In this document: positions 13,913 through 17,361 of the stretch, one piece after another
Layout of the letters: the number at the start of each line of letters is the position of its first letter
Numbering within the stretch: the stretch's first letter is position 1
Assembly: GCA_964641125.1 (NCBI GenBank)
Contig: CAZXMO010000065.1
Span: 1 to 17,361 of the forward strand
Direction of reading: 5' to 3'
Length of the DNA stretch: 17,361 nucleotides
Source: JBKHAJ01 sp964641125
GTDB lineage: Bacteria; Spirochaetota; Spirochaetia; SPDA01; CAZSGZ01
Position numbers and translations under genes: made by a program
The notes under the pieces: generated by a model
What the model saw: the letters and a program-made list of their open reading frames with translations, nothing else
Told to the model about the DNA's origin: nothing
Database searches by the model: none

Positions 13913-15271
13913 TTACCGTCCCCTCTCCACAGTGGTCCCGATGAAAAACTTGGGATTTCCCTCCTCGTCCCGTATGATGTCAACGGTAAGAAGAGCGTGC
14001 GCTAGGCTTCCGTCTTTCCGCACATACACTTTCTCCATTCGGAAAGATTCCGTCTTTCCCGCTTCGATCCTGTTCATATTCTCAAGCGTCGGTTCGCGGT
14101 TGTCGGGATGGGTAATGTCGATTATCGATTTTCCGATAAGCTCCTCCGCGGTATAGCCGGTCATTTCTAAGAAGGCCTCGTTTGCCTCCCGGAGTATATA
14201 TCTCCGGTCGACTTGGATGATCCCCACGGAAGTGTTTTCAAAAATCCGGCGGTATTTTTCCTCGCTCTCCCGTGTCCGCAGTTCGGCACTCCTTTTCTGC
14301 TCATGGACGTCGAAACTGTAGAGAGCGTAGGCGATATCTCCGGCTATCTCCGAGAACATAGATCGCTCCTCCGGATTGCTCACGTAAAAATCGGGGAGGA
14401 CCGCGCTGACCCAGCCGTACTGTTTATTGCCGCAGGTGATTCCCGCGGTCATCACCGCCGCATCCCGGGTTTCGTTTCTTCCCTGGAGGGGCAGCAGTGC
14501 GCAATCCCTGCATTCCGTGTCGGGATCGACGGTAATAATCGTCGTCCCGCTCTTTATCGCCTCCCGGGCGCAGCGGGGTACGCATCCTTCCTGTATGTAT
14601 TTGGTAAGCACCTCCGCGGTGTCTCCTCTATACGTTCCATAGACCTGCCTTTGATCGGGTCCGGCGGAATCAAGAACGATACTGGCCTCCCGGTAGCCGC
14701 TGGTCTCGATCATCATCCTGCATGCCTTCTCCAGGAGGCTCTTCTCGTCGGTTTCTTTAGTTATAAGCTGGTTGATATTCCGGACCGTCCGGAGGACCCG
14801 GTTCATGTGCTCCATCCTGTACTCCCGGTTCTCGAGATCTTTGAGGGCCCGGCTGAGTCTCTCTAAGTGGTTTTCCGCCTCCTTCTTCGCTTCGAAGAGG
14901 GTGAGGGCCATGCTGATCGATTCGAGGAGGACAAACCGGCCGGAGTTCTTGAGGATGTATCCCGATCCGGTAATTCCCTTGACCCGGTCGACGTATTCCT
15001 TTTCCGCGTGGCTCGTGAGGAATACGATGGGCAGGTCTTGTTTATGGAGGATGATCTCCGCGGCCTCGGTTCCGTCCATCCGGCCCGTTCCGAGGTCGAT
15101 GTCCATGAGGATGAGGTCGAACCGGTTTTTTTCGACGGCCTCGACACCCTTCTCCCCGCTGTGGACCGTTTCGACTTCGTATCCCGCATCGGTGAGAAGC
15201 TTGGCCTCACTCAGGGCGATAATGGCTTCGTCTTCGACTAAGAGTATTTTTGTCCGCTCCTCAGATGTCAT
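13913..15271 (-). CDS. response regulator with REC-GAF-PAS domains and no output domain
   Basis: 452 residues from the ATG at 15271, which has GGAG five bases upstream; an in-frame TTG 39 bases earlier would overlap the kinase gene and is less likely. The receiver domain (about 7-122) has E13/D14, phospho-acceptor D57, T86 and K108. A coiled coil (about 125-160) leads to a GAF domain (about 165-320) with cysteines at 230, 234, 254 and 257, then a PAS domain (about 335-450). The protein stops two residues after the PAS C-terminal strand, so there is no kinase, HTH, GGDEF or EAL output. It is probably the target of the HisKA_2 kinase encoded 32 bases upstream. Stand-alone REC-GAF-PAS chains often occur as front halves of hybrid kinases; truncation from such a protein is an alternative. 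Confidence 0.87.
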   Translation of the reverse strand: MTSEERTKILLVEDEAIIALSEAKLLTDAGYEVETVHSGEKGVEAVEKNRFDLILMDIDLGTGRMDGTEAAEIILHKQDLPIVFLTSHAEKEYVDRVKGITGSGYILKNSGRFVLLESISMALTLFEAKKEAENHLERLSRALKDLENREYRMEHMNRVLRTVRNINQLITKETDEKSLLEKACRMMIETSGYREASIVLDSAGPDQRQVYGTYRGDTAEVLTKYIQEGCVPRCAREAIKSGTTIITVDPDTECRDCALLPLQGRNETRDAAVMTAGITCGNKQYGWVSAVLPDFYVSNPEERSMFSEIAGDIAYALYSFDVHEQKRSAELRTRESEEKYRRIFENTSVGIIQVDRRYILREANEAFLEMTGYTAEELIGKSIIDITHPDNREPTLENMNRIEAGKTESFRMEKVYVRKDGSLAHALLTVDIIRDEEGNPKFFIGTTVERGR

Positions 15272-15303
15272 ACTGACTCCAGTATAGTAGTTCCGCTTAG
15301 GAT

Positions 15304-16587
15304 TTACCAATCTTCTCTCGCCGGAAAATCGATTACCGCCTCGAATCCTCCGCCGTTTCCGATCAGGAGGTCCCCCCGGATCTGTTCGGTAAGCGAATTA
15401 ATGATCATCATGCCGAGGCCCGCATCAGCCGAAGGGTCGACTCCCGGAGGGAGACCCGCTCCGGTGTCCCGGTACTCGAGACGCATCCTATTTTTTTCCG
15501 AACGAAATAGACGTATGGATATTCCGCCCCCGTTTCCGGAAAAGGCGTGTTTCAGGGAGTTGGTTATGAGCTCATTGAGGATAATGCCGAGGGTTTTGAG
15601 TGTCTCGACGTCGATTTTGAGTTCTTCGATATCAGTGTTTATCTCGATATCCTCCACTCCGCTTACCGAAAGGATTTCCTCTGCGAGGGGCCCAAGATAA
15701 TCGCGGGCCGTTCCGCGGTCCGCGTCGCCTGATTTGTAGAGTTTTCCGTAGAGGCGGGATATGCTGTGTACTCTCCCCGCGGCGTCTCTCAGGGAAGACG
15801 CAACCGAGGTATCGTCTGACCTCGAAGCCTGCAGAAGGAGAAGACTCTCCACCGCGGCCATATTGTTCTTGATCCGGTGATGGACTTCTCTGATAAGGAG
15901 GTCCTTGTCCTCCAACTCCCGGCGGATTCTTGTCTGCAGAGTATCGATCGCTTCGGCGAGATAGTCGATTTCATCAGGTCTCTTCGTCTTCCGGTTCAGT
16001 TTTGCTGCCGCTGAATAGTCTTTAGGATTTTCATGCCTGATATATTCGGCGAGAGATTTCAGATGCCTGCCGACGATCATCCGGCTAACGAGGGAGACCG
16101 CGAGGGTTATTATAAGAAGAGCGGCGATGTGGTACGCCAGGAAGGGCGTTACCGCGGTCCAAGCGTCCCGTATGATCTTTTTTTCGTCTATGTAGAGAAA
16201 AAGAGTACCCACCTCTACGGTGCTTCCCCTTCGGGAATAGGTCAGTTTTTCCCGTATTTCCCGGGTCCCTTCGACTTCTTCGCGGCCGGAAGAATACCTC
16301 CTCCCTTCATCGTCTAACACGGTAATCCTGCGAATATAGGGGAACCGCTCGATCGCGCTGATCTGTTCATCGAGGAGATCGTAATCGGTCAGCCACAGGC
16401 TCGAGACCAGGGCGGGGATGTGGCTCGCGTAGATCTGTTCGACCTGTTCCGAGGATATTGCGACCGCCCGGCGGTAGGATAGGTAGGCTTCGAAGGGAAG
16501 AAACAGCGATGCCAGCACGAGGACCGTCGCCGCCGTTACGAAAAGGAGCTTCTTGGCAACGGTGGTACGGATACCGGCGGAGGTCAT
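15304..16587 (-). CDS. membrane sensor histidine kinase, HisKA_2 type
   Basis: 427 residues. Membrane helix 1 (about 13-32), a periplasmic sensor of about 110 residues (35-145), helix 2 (about 148-168), a HAMP-like linker (170-228), and a HisKA_2 dimerisation domain with EVHHRIKNNM (phospho-acceptor probably H237). The ATPase domain has N-box residues N338, E339 and N343, D374 in DTGAGLP and GLG at 390-392. The ATG overlaps the stop of the solute-binding protein gene by four bases (ATGA). It should autophosphorylate and pass the phosphate to the REC protein encoded 32 bases downstream. The small periplasmic domain could be the docking surface for the binding protein; this is inferred from context. 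Confidence 0.92.
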   Translation of the reverse strand: MTSAGIRTTVAKKLLFVTAATVLVLASLFLPFEAYLSYRRAVAISSEQVEQIYASHIPALVSSLWLTDYDLLDEQISAIERFPYIRRITVLDDEGRRYSSGREEVEGTREIREKLTYSRRGSTVEVGTLFLYIDEKKIIRDAWTAVTPFLAYHIAALLIITLAVSLVSRMIVGRHLKSLAEYIRHENPKDYSAAAKLNRKTKRPDEIDYLAEAIDTLQTRIRRELEDKDLLIREVHHRIKNNMAAVESLLLLQASRSDDTSVASSLRDAAGRVHSISRLYGKLYKSGDADRGTARDYLGPLAEEILSVSGVEDIEINTDIEELKIDVETLKTLGIILNELITNSLKHAFSGNGGGISIRLFRSEKNRMRLEYRDTGAGLPPGVDPSADAGLGMMIINSLTEQIRGDLLIGNGGGFEAVIDFPAREDW

Positions 16588-17351
16588 CGCGTAACACTCG
16601 GCAAGTATTGATCGAGTGTCTCTTCGGCTATCCGGTCGTAGGTTCCGTCCCGCTTCATGTCCCGCAGGGCCTCCGCTAGAGGCAGGGCGAGTTCCTTGAG
16701 GCTTCTATGGAGGTAGAGGTACATGTCCCGCTCTGCGAGGGGCGGTTCGATATGTCTGATGCCGGAATAACCGAGGTCCCGAAGAGCGGCATAGCCGGTA
16801 AGCTCGGCATACAGCGCCGCGTCGATTCTCCCCTTCTCGAGCATGGTGAAAAGTTCCACTTCCGTGGGTACGAAGGTAACGGAAGGAAAACCGGCGGTGT
16901 GCGCTTCGAGGATCTTCCAGCCGCGGACGATGCCGATGTCGTAATCCTCGAGGCTCTGCCAATCCGTGATCTCGAGGGGACTCGAACTGAAAGCAACGAA
17001 GCGCATCGTCATGTTCGGTTCCGGGACCCGGACGAGATTGGGATACTCTTTTTCCATGCCCCCGATCCGGTTGATTTCGGCATCGAGAATGCCGGCGTCG
17101 ACGTCGTGAAGGGCCTTTTCCGTTTGGGTATAGACGAGCTCCGCCTCATACCCGATCCTCCGGAAGGCTTCGGCGGTAGTCCTGTCGAGCATTCCGGTTC
17201 CTTCGGGATTACTGAGAAGATTGTTATAGGAGGTGCTTATGCTGATCGTCCCGTTCTGTGCAAACACACCGGCGCCGGCCGCGAAGAACGCGATAACGAG
17301 CATAACTTTGAGCATACGATTCATAATGGAGAATAATAAGTTATTAGACAT
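16584..17351 (-). CDS. family 3 periplasmic solute-binding protein, probable sensor accessory
   Basis: 255 residues from the first ATG; starts at 17324 or 17315 are also possible and give a cleaner signal peptide (MNRMLKVMLVIAFFAAGAGVFA, cleavage before QNG). No Shine-Dalgarno is visible for any of them. The mature part has the two-lobe SBP_bac_3 pattern: TISISTSYNNLLSN, then DRTTAEAFRRIGYEAELVYTQTEKALHDVDAGILDAEI and LEDYDIGIVRGW, ending with EALRDMKRDGTYDRIAEETL. There is no ABC permease or ATPase gene with it; instead it is translationally coupled to a histidine kinase. A role as ligand receptor for that kinase is therefore more likely than transport. The ligand is unknown, typically an amino acid. 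Confidence 0.85.
   Translation of the reverse strand: MSNNLLFSIMNRMLKVMLVIAFFAAGAGVFAQNGTISISTSYNNLLSNPEGTGMLDRTTAEAFRRIGYEAELVYTQTEKALHDVDAGILDAEINRIGGMEKEYPNLVRVPEPNMTMRFVAFSSSPLEITDWQSLEDYDIGIVRGWKILEAHTAGFPSVTFVPTEVELFTMLEKGRIDAALYAELTGYAALRDLGYSGIRHIEPPLAERDMYLYLHRSLKELALPLAEALRDMKRDGTYDRIAEETLDQYLPSVTR
17334..17346. promoter_or_regulatory. palindrome at the 5' end of the signalling operon
   Basis: TAATAAGTTATTA is a perfect palindrome around a central G. If the binding-protein gene starts at 17324 or 17315, this lies in the leader or promoter and could be an operator; if it starts at 17351, it is coding. Confidence 0.25.
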
Positions 17352-17361
17352 AATACTGAGT

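Noticed and set aside
14213..14866. 217-codon plus-strand frame opposite the GAF/PAS region
   Set aside because: Antisense shadow of a gene with clear REC, GAF and PAS motifs.
16707..17336. 209-codon plus-strand frame opposite the solute-binding protein gene
   Set aside because: It is the antisense shadow of a gene with a signal peptide and SBP_bac_3 pattern; no recognisable domain.
1..17361. tRNA, rRNA or known riboswitch genes
   Set aside because: I saw no cloverleaf, rRNA-like stretch or recognisable riboswitch core in the intergenic regions, most of which are short.

Overview
The window looks like a bacterial chromosome segment of roughly 55-58% G+C (estimated by eye). It is gene-dense, has few mobile elements, and comes from a draft or metagenomic scaffold, because it contains a 100-N gap. 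The gene mix suggests a free-living, possibly anaerobic or microaerophilic bacterium. It includes a PerR-type Fur protein, a Dps-like ferritin, HisKA_2-type signalling with REC/GAF/PAS proteins, iron-sulfur flavoproteins and a ZevAB-like metal transporter. Spirochaetota is my best guess, but this is an impression from gene style, not a demonstrated placement.

Left part (1-5680, all minus strand). A GH100/debranching-type (alpha/alpha)6 glycosidase runs off the left edge, with its own sigma70-type promoter. Next comes a stress and metal block: fabF, then zevA-zevB-perR as a likely operon behind a TTGACA promoter, then the Dps-like gene with a strong rho-independent terminator. PerR keeps all five metal ligands of the B. 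subtilis protein, but its only plausible full-length start is an ATC codon. Between perR and dps lies a 323-bp spacer with a perfect 19-bp inverted repeat (arms 106 bp apart) around an internal promoter.

Middle part (5681-11447). An AraC regulator is divergent from fabF. It is followed by a VapBC toxin-antitoxin pair, a DrrAB-type ABC exporter, a DinB-fold protein plus ADP-ribosylglycohydrolase operon on the plus strand, and a convergent eukaryotic-type PPP phosphatase.

Right part (11495-17361). Three flavodoxin-fold genes form a divergent cluster. Two of them share the CX2CX2CX7C pattern of iron-sulfur flavoproteins. One is leaderless, and one carries the 100-N gap inside a 12-bp tandem repeat, so it is almost certainly one intact gene. 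A minus-strand signalling operon closes the window: periplasmic solute-binding protein, membrane HisKA_2 kinase, then a REC-GAF-PAS protein with no output domain.

I did not find a clearly new defence or mobile system. The best leads are the PerR start and the perR-dps inverted-repeat element, the output-less signalling operon, the misassembled flavoprotein gene, and a Leu-Gly codon-pair habit (TTA-GGN) seen across the window.
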